In this document: positions 50,601 to 60,821 of the stretch, piece after piece
How positions within the stretch are numbered: position 1 is the first letter of the stretch
Layout: each line of letters begins with the position of its first letter
Source: Ischnura elegans
Taxonomy: Eukaryota > Arthropoda > Insecta > Odonata > Coenagrionidae
Length of the DNA: 64,000 nt
Direction of reading: 5' to 3'
Assembly: GCF_921293095.1 (NCBI RefSeq)
Contig: NC_060253.1
Location: 71,957,992 to 72,021,991, forward strand
Position numbers and translations under genes: made by a program
The notes under the pieces: generated by a model
Told to the model about the DNA's origin: nothing
Seen by the model: only the letters and a program-made list of their open reading frames with translations
The model's database searches: none

Positions 50601-53600
50601 TACACATACTCAATTTAATGATAATAAAATCATTTTCTTATTTATTCATATGACTGATTGACGTTATTTGACCCTTGTTTAGGAAAAGTGCCATGGAGAA
50701 AGCTTCCACCATGACCACCCACATTGCATATCCTGATGAATTGCTAGATGACACTAAAGTAGATGAGTTCTACAAGAAGGTAAGTAAACAGGGAAATAAC
50801 AATTTTGTAATAGAAATGCAAATGCACCAGAAGAATTCCTAACGAATCCTACTAGTGAAATAAAGTTTTCACACTAACTTGCATCCAACCTTAAATACCA
50901 ACAATATAACTCATTGCCTGGTTAACTAATTTTAAGAAGAATTTTACTGCATCATCATTGTTTGCAACATGAAATTTAATGTTATACCCTTCATATTAAT
51001 TTTTTTGAATTAAAGGGTGAACATGGAAAATTTAACCTCTAACTGAGCTAAAATGGCATGAAAAATTATTTGCATCAAATACGTTGAATTTTATCTGCCT
51101 AGAAAATCAGAAATTACTTGGCTGTTACTAAACACTTGTCTTTTCATTCACAATGCTAAATCCTGAATGACAGATGGACATGAAGGTAAATTTAGGAATT
51201 ACGTAAAAAAATCTAGTAGCAACTAATGCTCCACCATTTGTTCTTCATTATAATTTTATTTATATTTGTCTGCATGTTTTTAACATTATATAAGATGCCT
51301 CACAAGTGCATACTTTACTTTATAGCATGTTTCATCGATGTAGAACTCTCTTTAAATTCTGAAAAACTTATTAATCTTTCTGATATATTTGCAATATAAA
51401 GGCTGTAAAATTCAGTCACCCCATATGAGAGAAAACTGATGTGTGTTTTTTTTAATAATTAGCTTGAAGTAAACAAGGACCTTTACTTGGAGAGTGTTCT
51501 CAACATGACTCTGTTTGGAACAGACTTCTCATACAGAAAACTAAGAAAGCCAGTCAACAAAACCGATTGGGTTACTCATGGACGTCCAGCTATTGTAAAT
51601 GCTTTCTACAGTTCAATAGAGAATAGCATCCGTAAGTATTAAACATTCCAGACAGATTTATCAACCTTAAAATATTTTACATTGACTTGCTAAGCATTAA
51701 CACAAGTATGGGATTCCATTTCACGATGAAAAACTTATCGAAAACTCTTCAGAGTAAAATATGAATTGCATAATGTATGCCCAGTACCAAACACTTGGAT
51801 TTCTAGAGAGAAAACACAATGTTGAATTGCATGCTGCAGGGAGTACAGAGCTCTCCAAACGTCAATGATAATTTGTAAAATACTTTCACAGTTTTTGGCG
51901 TATTTTTCCCTTTTCCTGAGACTCTCTGAAAGTAATTGAGTCAGTCGATTGACAATTTTTGCCATATTTCAGAATTTCCAGCCGGAATTCTACAAGGAGT
52001 ATTTTTCTCAAACGACCGTCCAAGGTACATGAATTATGGTGCCATTGGTTTCGTCATCGGACATGAAATCACTCACGGGTTTGACGATCAGGTACCATGA
52101 AATTACCAAAGCATGAACCATTGAAGTTCATAATAAAGAGAGGGTTAGTAGTAATAATGAACTTTTTCCATGGAACAGGGCCGTCAATTTGACAAAGATG
52201 GTAACTTGGTTGACTGGTGGGCACCAAAGACTAAGGAGGAATATTTGAAGAAAGCAACTTGCATTATTGAACAATATGGAAATTACACCCTGAAAGAAGT
52301 GAACATGAACGTAAGTAATATTCTCTTTTCCAGAACTGCCTTTCCTAATCACCTAATCTTTTGTCCTTATGCGCTTGCCTACACATGACAGTTTCTCTAC
52401 TGACACAGTTGATTACAACAAGCCCATGGATATCCTTCCAATGAGAAACACCATGATCTTAAAGGATGCATTTGAGCCATTCAGTAATACAGAAATTTAT
52501 CATTCAATGTAATAAGCTGGCCTTCGTGATGACAGTAAAAAGTCTGCACCATCGAACCAGATGGTTTCAAATCTCCCAACGGGTGTTTTTTCACCTTTCA
52601 GAGCAAGGCTATGAACTTGCTCATCAAAGTGTACTAAATTTTCAGAAATTGGCTGATGCTATCACTTATATAGACATTATTATTAGGAGCAGTAACTCTA
52701 TAACATAGGAATCTCATGAAATATTACTACATGTTACCCATGGAAGCTTTCAATCCATCAAATAGCCTGAGAATAATCATGAGATAATGTGAGCTGAATT
52801 TTTTTCTTTGAAACATATCTCCTCATTGGGCTTATATGCTATTGTTACCATAACAGTATTAACCTCCCAAATAGCAAACATAAATTCCACTTATTCATAC
52901 CAATAGCATAGCAACTACTTCACCAATGGCTATAAATATCCCCATGCACTTCCAATGAGTATGAAAACATCTAAATCAAAATTAAAAAGATTGCAATTTA
53001 CCCTTCAAAAACTTTTTCTTTTTAATTCATGAGGAAGAAATGATGAAGTAATATATCTTTCATCTGCATTTTTTTTAAAGTACTAAAATTATAGGTTTTT
53101 ATACAGATGAGATTTAATCTAGTCCAACAATGAGGCGAAATGGTCAGTGAAAATACTAAAATTATCTCCAAATTATTATAAAGAATAGAGTCCAAAAAGT
53201 TTAGAAGATTCATGGCCTTTAAAAGAAAACAAAAATCTTAAATGTCACTACTATCTCTTTCCAGATTAATGGTATCAACACTCAGGGTGAAAACATTGCT
53301 GACAATGGAGGAGTGAAGGAGGCATATCGTGCATACGAAGCATGGGAAGCTCGCAATGGACCCGAAGCTCCCCTCCCAGGATTAGACTTGACATCCCGCC
53401 AACTCTTCTGGGTCAGCGCAGCCAACGTGTGGTGCAGCAAGTACCGGCCTGAAGCCTTGCGTTTGCGACTGCTCACAGGCTACCACTCCCCAGGCAGATA
53501 TCGTGTGATCGGACCCTTCTCCAACTCTGAGGAGTTCGCTAAAGATTTCTCCTGCCCATTGGGTTCTGAGATGAACCCCACTAAAAAGTGTGCTGTCTGG

Positions 53601-53603
53601 TAG
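38444..53603 (+). CDS. Neprilysin-like M13 zinc metallopeptidase, 13 coding exons (5' end missing)
   Basis: Type II membrane zinc endopeptidase that should cleave extracellular peptides. Exons: 38444-38601, 43095-43166, 43886-44131, 44754-44965, 47169-47345, 47461-47678, 47893-48051, 49770-49913, 50683-50779, 51463-51631, 51973-52091, 52179-52310, 53265-53603. Phases agree throughout, giving 746 residues (numbered from Asn at 38445). Seen: NPTWWRRR cytoplasmic segment (1-8); membrane anchor about 15-41; CLTKGC (68-73); [12 protein letters not shown] (90-101); NAFY (540-543); zinc motif HEITH (581-585); GENIADNGG with third zinc ligand E643 and D647; H708 and R714 in HSPGRYRV; C-terminal CAVW. 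There are ten ectodomain cysteines and sequons at N157, N222, N298, N508, N526 and N625. M13 enzymes usually run about 750-780 residues, so only a short N-terminal exon is lacking. The N-terminus resembles insect neprilysin-2 types; orthology is inferred, the family is certain. Confidence 0.96.
38602..43094 (+). other. Largest intron of the M13 gene (4.5 kb)
   Basis: AT-rich and mostly featureless apart from the candidate alternative exon at 39041-39212 and, near 42180-42240, a C-rich stretch ending ATGCCACTGG that resembles a MITE end. Confidence 0.6.
39041..39212 (+). other. Possible alternative first exon of the M13 peptidase
   Basis: An open frame starts [13 protein letters not shown], then has a strongly hydrophobic segment of about 20 residues ([19 protein letters not shown]), then a basic stretch. 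It reaches a GT at 39213 one base into a codon, the same phase as exon A, so it could splice to exon B and supply another signal or anchor. The donor gtataa is weak and chance cannot be excluded. Confidence 0.2.
43095..43166 (+). CDS. M13 peptidase exon B: stalk and first cysteine pair
   Basis: 72 bases encoding the stalk and CLTKGCIKA. The acceptor after ttttctggcag gives G|AA = Glu in phase with exon A. An acceptor 48 bases upstream (ctagcag, 43043-43046) is also in phase and would add 16 residues, but its pyrimidine tract is poorer. A strong-looking acceptor at 42940 is out of phase with exon A. Confidence 0.85.
43886..44131 (+). CDS. M13 peptidase exon C: N-terminal M13 domain start
   Basis: Starts after acceptor aatag and ends before gtaagt. 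It encodes AKIIENMD, then [13 protein letters not shown], the signature that opens the M13 ectodomain, and a helical segment ending ACMNK. The split codon with the next exon gives Thr, creating an NKT glycosylation sequon. Confidence 0.95.
44754..44965 (+). CDS. M13 peptidase exon D
   Basis: Acceptor ttgcag, donor gtgagt. It encodes [23 protein letters not shown] (residues 160-182), where GGWP is typical of the family, and ends [13 protein letters not shown]. It leaves the frame in phase 0 and contains sequon N222. Confidence 0.95.
45214..45595 (+). pseudogene. LINE 3' end in intron D-E, frameshifted
   Basis: [19 protein letters not shown] and DEIRRRQ, then in another frame [19 protein letters not shown] and KKRIG...SIFELKREV. 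This is the C-terminal tail of another non-LTR retrotransposon class, different from the one at 29.5 kb. The end has a small stem-loop, CTACC-TTAATC-GGTAG (45580-45595), as in this LINE class. Confidence 0.7.
45637..46750. mobile_element. pogo/Tigger-like element, 1.1 kb, in intron D-E
   Basis: GACTCTCATTATGACGAAG at the left and GTATTAACGAGAGTC at the right form terminal inverted repeats, each next to TA. TTCGTAATAACG-type motifs recur just inside both ends, at least five times on the right. This is the usual plan of pogo-like elements. I find no intact transposase, so it is non-autonomous. Confidence 0.75.
47169..47345 (+). CDS. M13 peptidase exon E
   Basis: 59 whole codons between a ttttttcag acceptor and a gtaagt donor. 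It begins [13 protein letters not shown], the conserved continuation after the previous exon's ...RTID, so no exon is missing in the 2.2-kb intron despite the LINE and pogo-like insertions there. Confidence 0.95.
47461..47678 (+). CDS. M13 peptidase exon F
   Basis: Acceptor gttacag, donor gtgagt; the preceding intron is only 115 bases. It encodes [17 protein letters not shown], then PWMEYF and [14 protein letters not shown], a typical M13 order. Contains sequon N298. Confidence 0.95.
47893..48051 (+). CDS. M13 peptidase exon G
   Basis: Acceptor gagcag, donor gtaaag. It encodes [18 protein letters not shown], matching the family's conserved NY..WR segment, and ends [11 protein letters not shown] with conserved C407. 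The split codon AG|C gives Ser. Confidence 0.95.
48722..49035 (+). repeat. Dispersed repeat, copy A (intron G-H)
   Basis: ATCAAGGCCGGTTTAAGCGG, ACATTCAATATATAAGAGCAA, CTTATTCCTAAAGTATTTG and AGAAAAATGTCTCGAACCA occur in the same order and orientation at 55820-56385. A small MITE interrupts it at 49036. Confidence 0.7.
49036..49177. mobile_element. Small hAT-like MITE inside repeat copy A
   Basis: Ends CAACGCCATACCTAG and, as reverse complement, CAGTGGCAGATCTAG. Flanked by CCCATAAT (49028-49035) and CCCATAAG (49178-49185), 7 of 8 identical. 142 bp, non-coding. Confidence 0.65.
49231..49634. mobile_element. piggyBac-like MITE with TTAA target site
   Basis: CACACTCAATGC at the left and GCATTGAGTGTG at the right are perfect 12-bp inverted ends, each flanked by TTAA (49227-49230 and 49635-49638), the piggyBac hallmark. 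Just inside the left end are two near-identical 22-bp palindromes built on GATGCCTTGAA (49244-49265 and 49286-49307). 404 bp, non-coding. Confidence 0.75.
49770..49913 (+). CDS. M13 peptidase exon H
   Basis: Acceptor tacgcag, donor gtgagt. It encodes [14 protein letters not shown], then a charged helix ending LDWMDSET. The split codon AG|G gives Arg. The 1.7-kb intron before it holds two MITEs. Confidence 0.95.
50683..50779 (+). CDS. M13 peptidase exon I
   Basis: Acceptor gtttag, donor gtaagt. It encodes [20 protein letters not shown] followed by [12 protein letters not shown], matching the family's KA..I....GYPD pattern. Ends in phase 0. Confidence 0.95.
51463..51631 (+). CDS. M13 peptidase exon J: substrate-binding NAFY
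   Basis: Acceptor aattag, donor gtaagt. Ends with [18 protein letters not shown]540-A541 correspond to the Asn-Ala pair that contacts the substrate backbone in neprilysin. Sequons N508 and N526. Confidence 0.95.
51973..52091 (+). CDS. M13 peptidase exon K: HEITH zinc motif
   Basis: Acceptor tttcag. It encodes [15 protein letters not shown], then [16 protein letters not shown]581 and H585 are zinc ligands and E582 is the catalytic base. The donor is gtacca, the weakest match to consensus in the gene, but the phase and next exon fit exactly. Confidence 0.97.
52179..52310 (+). CDS. M13 peptidase exon L
   Basis: Acceptor gaacag, donor gtaagt; the preceding intron is only 87 bases. It encodes [14 protein letters not shown], the conserved segment after HEITHGFDD, then C618 and sequon N625. 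Confidence 0.97.
53265..53603 (+). CDS. M13 peptidase last exon, stop TAG
   Basis: Acceptor tttccag. It encodes [16 protein letters not shown] (E643 zinc ligand, D647), [29 protein letters not shown] (H708 and R714) and the terminal CAVW, whose Cys and Trp are near-invariant in M13 peptidases. TAG at 53601-53603. Confidence 0.98.
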   Translation: MNGINTQGENIADNGGVKEAYRAYEAWEARNGPEAPLPGLDLTSRQLFWVSAANVWCSKYRPEALRLRLLTGYHSPGRYRVIGPFSNSEEFAKDFSCPLGSEMNPTKKCAVW

Positions 53604-54490
53604 GAACGAGAAACAATGGTCCAAACCTGAGAGGTATATTCCAGCTTTTTTAAACACAAAGAAATTAAGAGTGAATCTCAACAAATGTGACATACTCCTC
53701 AGTAAATGATGGAGCGGGAGACATCACATTCATTGGACTTGCTAGGATATGAAGCATGAAGGACATCTTGAACAAAAGGTGATTGTGTTTTCTCACTGCG
53801 GATTACTGGATAGGATAGACAACCTGGCAATATGACATTTTTTTTAATAGTCTTGAGAGCATTCCCATGAAGGCAACACAAAAAAATCTACAGAAATGAT
53901 TTTTTTACAGCAATCTTTATGACAGATCAACATCATCAGCTGAGAATACTTGTAAGCATTTATCTCAGAAGCAGAAGATAACAGTTGGCATCACAAGACT
54001 ATTAACACAAAATTCAGTATGAAATTGAATCGGAAATCAATGCAACTCTTAAAAACATTTCATCTGTTGGAGTGCAAATACATTAAACATTCAATTTAAT
54101 TGCACTTTTAACTCAATCTGTTCAGGTCTCAGTTAACAGCCCCAGTATTCCACAAATATTATTTGTTTAAATAGGCATCATTTTAAAATAAAATCTTATT
54201 ACTAAAATGCTACTGCTAAAGAGGCTGAGCACACAGTTCAATATCGCTTGGCTAAACATGAGGAAGACTGGTAAATAATTAATTTTTCTTTAGATGAAAT
54301 ATATCACCATAATTATATGATTATGTGAGCATTTATACATTTTCTATTATAATTAGCATATAAGTTTTTACACGAGAGGATTTCATGGGTAATTTATAAG
54401 GCTATTGATGTTCTAACTGTTAGTTCAGCCCAGTATTTCAAAAAATATTGTGCCAATTATTTTTTCTCAATAAATACACTGTGATGATAG
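53604..54490 (+). other. 3' UTR of the M13 peptidase (inferred)
   Basis: AT-rich sequence without a coding frame follows the stop. The end is inferred from the AATAAA hexamer near 54469. Confidence 0.55.
54469..54474 (+). promoter_or_regulatory. Candidate poly(A) signal AATAAA
   Basis: Canonical hexamer 866 bases after the stop codon, followed by a TGTGATGATAGTTTT downstream element. An alternative lies near 54186 (AAAATAAAAT). Choosing between them needs transcript data. Confidence 0.5.
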
Positions 54491-55393
54491 TTTTAAATTC
54501 CCATTTTTATGTAATTGCACTCATTAAAACACAAGTTCACAACAAAAATGACAATAGAAAATAACTTGTCAAATTTGGTGAAGAATGTAACTTTGTACAA
54601 ATCATTTTTTAAGTCAAATATTCCAAAGGGTAATGTACACAATTCTGTTTATCAGAACAAAATTTCACTTAATCATAAATATCATCAGGTTGTTTACTGT
54701 ACATTAAATGTAAGATTAGTGCGTATGAAATAGAGAAAGTTTGTGAAGAAGCATACTCATATATATTTGTGACCACTGAATTATGTAACTCCTTGAAAAA
54801 AAAATTTTATATTTGTCCAGAAAATCTAAAATAACTCTAAGGAGGTTGGTGTTAAGGTGGAGAAAGCTCTCAACTCCAAAAAATGGAGCATAATGGATGA
54901 ATAAGAAATAAAATGTTCTTTTTTTAAGAGTCATAGTTTTATCCCTAACACGGATGGTGTGAAACTTAAAATCTCTCCACAAAATCAGCCAATTTTATGT
55001 CCTAACAAAGCTGATAGCAAAGATATTAGACAAGTTGGTGAATATAAGCATGTGGCCAGAATTTGTGAGGAGAAATATAATTTTAAAGTAATACATTGAT
55101 GACTTGATGAAAGTATGGTATATTTAGAATCTATAAAATCCTAGATGTCCGCCAAGATACAAATAATCAAATGAGGGTTACTAAAAAGGAATATAAGTTC
55201 ATCAGAAAAAAGCACTAAGTGTGGTGCAACAAGTTCGAATGGAGGTTTCTATAAGTCAAAATGTCTCCGAAAAAAATCCTGTCAAAGACAAAATTCTTTC
55301 CTATAATGAGTTAGCAAAAGCCCATATAAAAAATTATAAATACCTAATATACATTCCACCAGCCGAAGTATTTCAAGTACATATACCTGGAAT
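54491..55393. other. AT-rich DNA downstream of the M13 gene
   Basis: Nothing recognised beyond short ORFs. Part may be an extended 3' UTR. Confidence 0.4.
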
Positions 55394-55440
55394 ATAAGCA
55401 TAAGAACATTCATACAAGGCATTCCAGCATACAAGAACAA
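55394..55440. repeat. Dispersed 46-bp repeat, copy 1
   Basis: ATAAGCATAAGAACATTCAT followed by ACAAGGCATTCCAGCATACA; nearly identical to 58297-58342 in the same orientation. Probably the conserved end of an unidentified element. Confidence 0.6.
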
Positions 55441-55819
55441 AACCACCACCAAAAAGCAGATCACCCTTCAAAGACTATTCCTTAAGCCCAATCAACAACA
55501 AAATTATGAGAAGTAGTTCGTTATCCACTGTGATTGAACCCCAAAAAAGACTGAGCCAGAAATGAAGGCATCAAATGAGATATCAGTGATGAGTGGAGCG
55601 GGTATTGAGGACACCAAGTGATACATAACAGCTCGCTAGGGGGAAAAGGCAGTGGGATGAGGTTGTAAGGTGAACTCGAGGTGTCATTGGATCTCTCTGC
55701 ATGAGGCAATAATCTCAGAAATTCTTCAAACGTGGTGAGGATGGAATGGGAAGACCATAGAAGAGGTAATTAGCCACTTGAAAGGGGAGGAAGTACAGGG
55801 GATGGGGAACAAGAAGCAA

Positions 55820-56385
55820 TATCAGGGCCGCTATAAGAGGCAAAGTATGCGGCCGTGTAGAATGCCAAGCAATAGGGAGCACGTAAGCACTAGGTCCAAT
55901 ATACATATATAACATTCAATATATAAGAGCAATCATGCTATAAACTCCATTGTTTCAGGCATAACTTTGTGAAAATCCATTGTAAACAATAAATATGTAT
56001 GATACTTTTTCACACAATTTATTTAAGATGACCGGTTTCGTCGCAGAGGCGACATCTTCAGAAATCGTTATTCTTATACATAGTTATTTACAAAATAAAT
56101 AGCTATAAGAACAATGATTTCTGTACCTGAAGATGTCACCTCTGCCAAAAAACCAGTCGTCTTAAATAAATTGTTTGAAAAAGTACCATACATTTTTATT
56201 GTTTAAGCATGCTATAACTTCACAATGATATTTGAGTCTCGACCCTTATTCCTTAAGTATTTGTATTCATTTTAAAACGTATCCAGAGAGAATCTCTACT
56301 ACTTCTCAGGTTATTTTTGAGGGGAGGGGCAGAATGTAGTTTGCTTACACTAGAAAAATGTCTAAAACCATTTCTGGGCATTATA
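55820..56385 (+). repeat. Dispersed repeat, copy B (interrupted)
   Basis: Matches copy A at 48722-49035 in two blocks, 55820-55943 and 56208-56385, separated by the foldback insertion. Shared landmarks include ACATTCAATATATAAGAGCAA before, and CTTATTCCTTAAGTATTTG after, the break. Confidence 0.7.
55944..56207. mobile_element. Foldback/MITE insertion with 10-bp target duplication
   Basis: CATGCTATAA flanks the insert on both sides (55934-55943 and 56208-56217). Arms 55982-56078 and 56101-56203 are inverted repeats: ATACTTTTTCACACAATTTA and ACCGGTTTCGTCGCAGAGG on the left have inverted partners on the right. About 38 bases outside the left arm have no partner. Confidence 0.8.
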
Positions 56386-57647
56386 TTGACACTGCTTCCT
56401 CTCTGCTGGTAAGGGGTACCTTTTGAACAATCAAGGTGGAATGGGGAATCCATTGAGGGAGGTGATTGGTAGCCTTGGTGGAGACAAAACAGGAGGAAGA
56501 GCACTTGAAGGAATACTTTCGACAGGTGTTTTTGGAACTTGCTGTCATTGCAAACCACGAAATGCAGAAAGTGAAAACTGTGAGAGTAATGCACTCTGAA
56601 ACAGAAGTCGAGGCAACAGGTATGGCTAGCTAACTACGTGATGGCTAGTACAGGTTGTTGGCTGTCCAATAGTAAATAGTAGTCCTGCCAAATTGTAATT
56701 CTATTGTCTTTAGCTTGGGTCTCCTACACTGTTCTTTGACAAATTTCTGCAATAAAGTCCATGGGCGTACCCAGCAAGGGGCAGGAGGGGACAGCTGCCA
56801 CCCCTCTAGAAGCAAAATTCACAAATGTCTTCAAGGAAAATAATATTTTTTCAAGCAAATAATTTTAAAAATTAATAAAGAACTGTTACAGTTTCCTTAA
56901 AATTTTGATTTTATTCACCTTTTCCATGCTTAAATCTTACCTAATTGGTGGGGGGAATAATAAATGCCACAAAAGGCATTCAATATGCAATGAGATTCTG
57001 AAACTTCTCTCAAACCACGTCCAATTTTAATTATAGTCTGAAAGAGACTGCATCCAATGATAAAGATAGCTATATGAAATAATAGCTTGGGATGGGATCC
57101 AACTTGACAATTTATGGAAGATATGAAACAAAGAATGAGAAAACTTGCCGAAAGGAACTAGCGAATTGATTGACAAGAACAGCACTGATTTCTTAAGGCT
57201 TAAGGGGTAGTCAAATTACATCACCAACTTAGTTTACTCATCAAAACTGCACGAGCTTTTTCTAAGAGAGAACATAGTTGCAATATCCAACCATGCAGGT
57301 CATTCCACATCCAATCATCCATAAAATTTTGAAAATGACACCCATCGACTCAGATTTTTGTGAAATTTTTGTCACTTGCTACTAGGTATCATCACTTTCA
57401 TAACCTCTGTAAAATATTTCTGCTCTATCCCTCAAAGTTTTCAAGATGCGTTGTGCAAAAGTTTGGGAAGCTTGCTTAGAAATGGCAGTATTTACTGGGA
57501 TTCAACTTTCAGAGTGTAAGGTACCAGATAAAAATTCTTAGCTCATTAACTATTTAACTTATCATTATGAAAATGTTAACTCCAGTAAGGTCAGGATATT
57601 TTAAGGCCATGCTACAATATATTTTGCGCAGCTATGCGTTAATGCAT

Positions 57648-57681
57648 ATATGCGTTAATGCATATATGCATTAACGCATAT
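57648..57681. repeat. Perfect 34-bp palindrome
   Basis: Each half is ATATGCGTTAATGCATA and all 17 base pairs match around the centre at 57664/57665. A further ATGCGTTAATGCATA half lies immediately upstream. Confidence 0.85.
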
Positions 57682-58296
57682 GAATGATTTTGTTGGATTA
57701 CGAAGGAAAATGTGCAAATGCAATAACCAAATAAGAAAAGGTTTTATCTCCTTTCATGCAATAAAATAAGTTGGGTGGTTACGTGGGGTATTTTCATATT
57801 TATTCTTGCATTCACACACTAAGTTGTAAGTATGTACAATGATTGATCATGTAACAAGGCCTTTATAACCCACAAAAAGAGTATATCCAAAGTAAAGCTT
57901 ACATCCATATAAATTTGACTGTTCATCTGTAATATAATTAAGACTGACAGATCTACAGATTCCTTGCATTGACAAATAAAATACCAGCAGTTACTTACAT
58001 CTTTTCTCGGTTATCCCATAATGTACAACTCATTGATACAAGGGATTTAAAGTAAATTAGCACATAATTGGAAAAGGAGATTTAAAAATACCATAATCGA
58101 AATAATTAACTGTAAATTAGGTAACGGCTTTCATAATGATATCAAGAGGAACCAAATGGAACCCAATCGAACCACATAAGCGAATAATCATGAATGATGA
58201 TGGCATCAATTGTGGAATTATTACACAGAATGAGCCATATATCAGTATGAAACAATATTTGAACCCGCACCATTGCATCTCACAAATAGTTATAAT

Positions 58297-58342
58297 AAGC
58301 ATGAGAACATTCGTACAAGGCATTCCCGCACACAAGAGAGCC
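58297..58342. repeat. Dispersed 46-bp repeat, copy 2
   Basis: ATAAGCATGAGAACATTCGT followed by ACAAGGCATTCCCGCACACA. See the partner at 55394. Confidence 0.6.
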
Positions 58343-60821
58343 TTCTTGTATGTTTAATTGCGAAAGAGATACACATATTGCAGAGTATTATTTTTATAAC
58401 TCGAGTTGCGACCATATTTCGGCAGGTTTAACTTGCTTTGTCTGTTTTATTCCAAAACCTTCACAATAATCTAGCAAGCTCGAGTTTAAGTCACCAAAAC
58501 AAGTGAGTAAGGCTGCATTAATTACTTAAAATAACCATCAACAAGAAAATATATTGCCTATTTTGAAATTCTTACTTCGAATAACAAGTATTAAGAATAA
58601 TTACCATCCATAGAGATGATCACAAGCTTGGGAGAGTTCAGATTGCCCTCGTAAAATACCGCCATCGCCTTCTATTGCGCAATTCTTGGGACGATGCTCG
58701 TTTGTCTTTACAAATTTGGCGGCAGTATAAATCGTCAAAATTTGTTCTTCTAATTGATACAATGGGCACACAATGGGTATAAATAGAACTTATGGTTGAT
58801 TTCAACAGCACTACATCTAAATATAAAAGGAGAGAGAAGAAATAATTCAGAATTCAGGAGAGTGGTACATGCTGTAAACAAATATCAGAGAAAAATTGAG
58901 CTTTAAAGCACATTACTTACACAGATTCTTGCACACTTACGTATGGAACTGGAAAATTACTTCATTACACGCTGCCTACAGAATTTTGTGGTCCATAATT
59001 TCACAAGCAAGTGAAAAACATATAACTTCAAAGACGCTTCGCACATGCACTATGAGAGAAGTCAATTCTAAATGACCAAGGGATCAGGGTCTACATTGCC
59101 ACACAAATAATGCAGTTCTATTCTCACTGGGGGACAAAAATATATTCTTCCTCGAATTTCTGGGTCTATTTTCATTAATATCAACCCTAAACTGTGGTTT
59201 CTATAAAAAAATATTAAGCTCATCATGTATGATGTGCAGATCACAGATAGTCACAACCACTAGCACCAAACCAGCACTAGAATTCTATTTTTGTCAATAA
59301 AACTCATCAGAATGCAGTTCATTGGTTTGAGACCTAATAATTCCTGTAAATAAAATGCAACTAGCATCCACAGTATAGGGCTACTCCACTTTTCTGACAT
59401 CCCCTAATGGCTCTTAGACAAGCAGAATATTGTTGCATTTTTGCAGGAAGTGACAAAAACATTACCCACAAATAGCCTCCAATCCATTCAGATGGAGGAT
59501 ATAAACTTCCGAGGACAATCTAAAAGATGCTGCTCCTGTATTTTATGTAGCTTCTTTACACAACATGCTTCCATTCTCTCTCCGGATTGAGTCTAAATCC
59601 TTCAACAGTTCAAGACATATAAGTCAAGTCCATAAGAGCTGGTGTTGGATTGAAAACAACCCAACCTCACTGCAGAATTGTGATACCAAAATCCAGGTTT
59701 GATTTAGTTTCACTACAATTTCTAAGTAAGGCATGAATTTTAAAAAACTACTCTTTTTTCACTCGGTTACTTTGCAATACATACCAGAATCAGTATCTCA
59801 TGGGGATTTGTATCTTAATGTACTTGAAAGTCAGGAACATAAGAGCTAAATTCACTTCAAGCTAAATCCAATACATAAATACTTATGAGATGTTTTTCTA
59901 ATCAGTAGATACCATTACTAGATTGTGTCACATGAGGAAGTAGTCTGTGATTAATGCAGTAACAGCCACATTAACTCAATTAAGTTGCTATGTAATACTT
60001 AACCTCATATGGCTTTGGTTAATACGCAAGACTTCCAAGAAAAGACTTTTGAGTAGAGAGCCTCTAGTTCACCATAACTTAAAAGCAATGTAAATCAATT
60101 GGCTGTATGATAACATGTGAGCAAAGATTGACTCTCTTACTTGGAGTGAAAAAGAAGACTGGAGCAATTAATTATCGATAGTCCTAAATATTATCAAAAG
60201 ATCTTAAAAATAAAAAAAACTGATAAAAAATGAAGAAAATATTATCTTTGTATTAAAATCGCAAAAAATTAGCAATTATAGTCACTACAGAAATAATATC
60301 TTGAATCAGTACAGCCACCCTATTAGGCCACAATAATTCAACATATTATTCCCCATTTATGCCTTGGAAACGCTCATTTAATCAGAAATTCTAATGAAAA
60401 TAAGTTAATGTCTTGTTTACATCATCTTTTAATGTGTATCCTCGATGCTGTAGTTGGAAAAAAAATTTAGGCGGTACTCACCTAAAATTCCAACAGCTGA
60501 ACATGTATTATACATCCAGCCATAAAGGTATTTTAAGTTTAACCGGTACGCTTATAACTAGTTTGGGTTTTAGGGGTTACGCCGTACCTACCCAACTACA
60601 GCACTGTGTATCCTCTCCAATAAAAAAAATTAAATATGTATATAAATTGGATAAATGAAATATTAATCATAAAACCTGGACCAGACTTCAGCCACTAAGG
60701 AGAACAAAATCATTTTCTGTCTATAAGTTTTTGTTGGAGGACTATTACAAAGAAAACAAGCATTGAAATAAAAATTTAAGGAAATTCAAGAGCAATTTAG
60801 AATAGCCATTTTAAAAATATA

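Larger units (their letters stand above)
56390..60820. other. AT-rich intergenic DNA
   Basis: No gene recognised. ATGGGCGTACCCAGCAAGGGG near 56760 looks like one end of a MITE without a clear partner. A 34-bp palindrome lies at 57648-57681. Confidence 0.5.
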
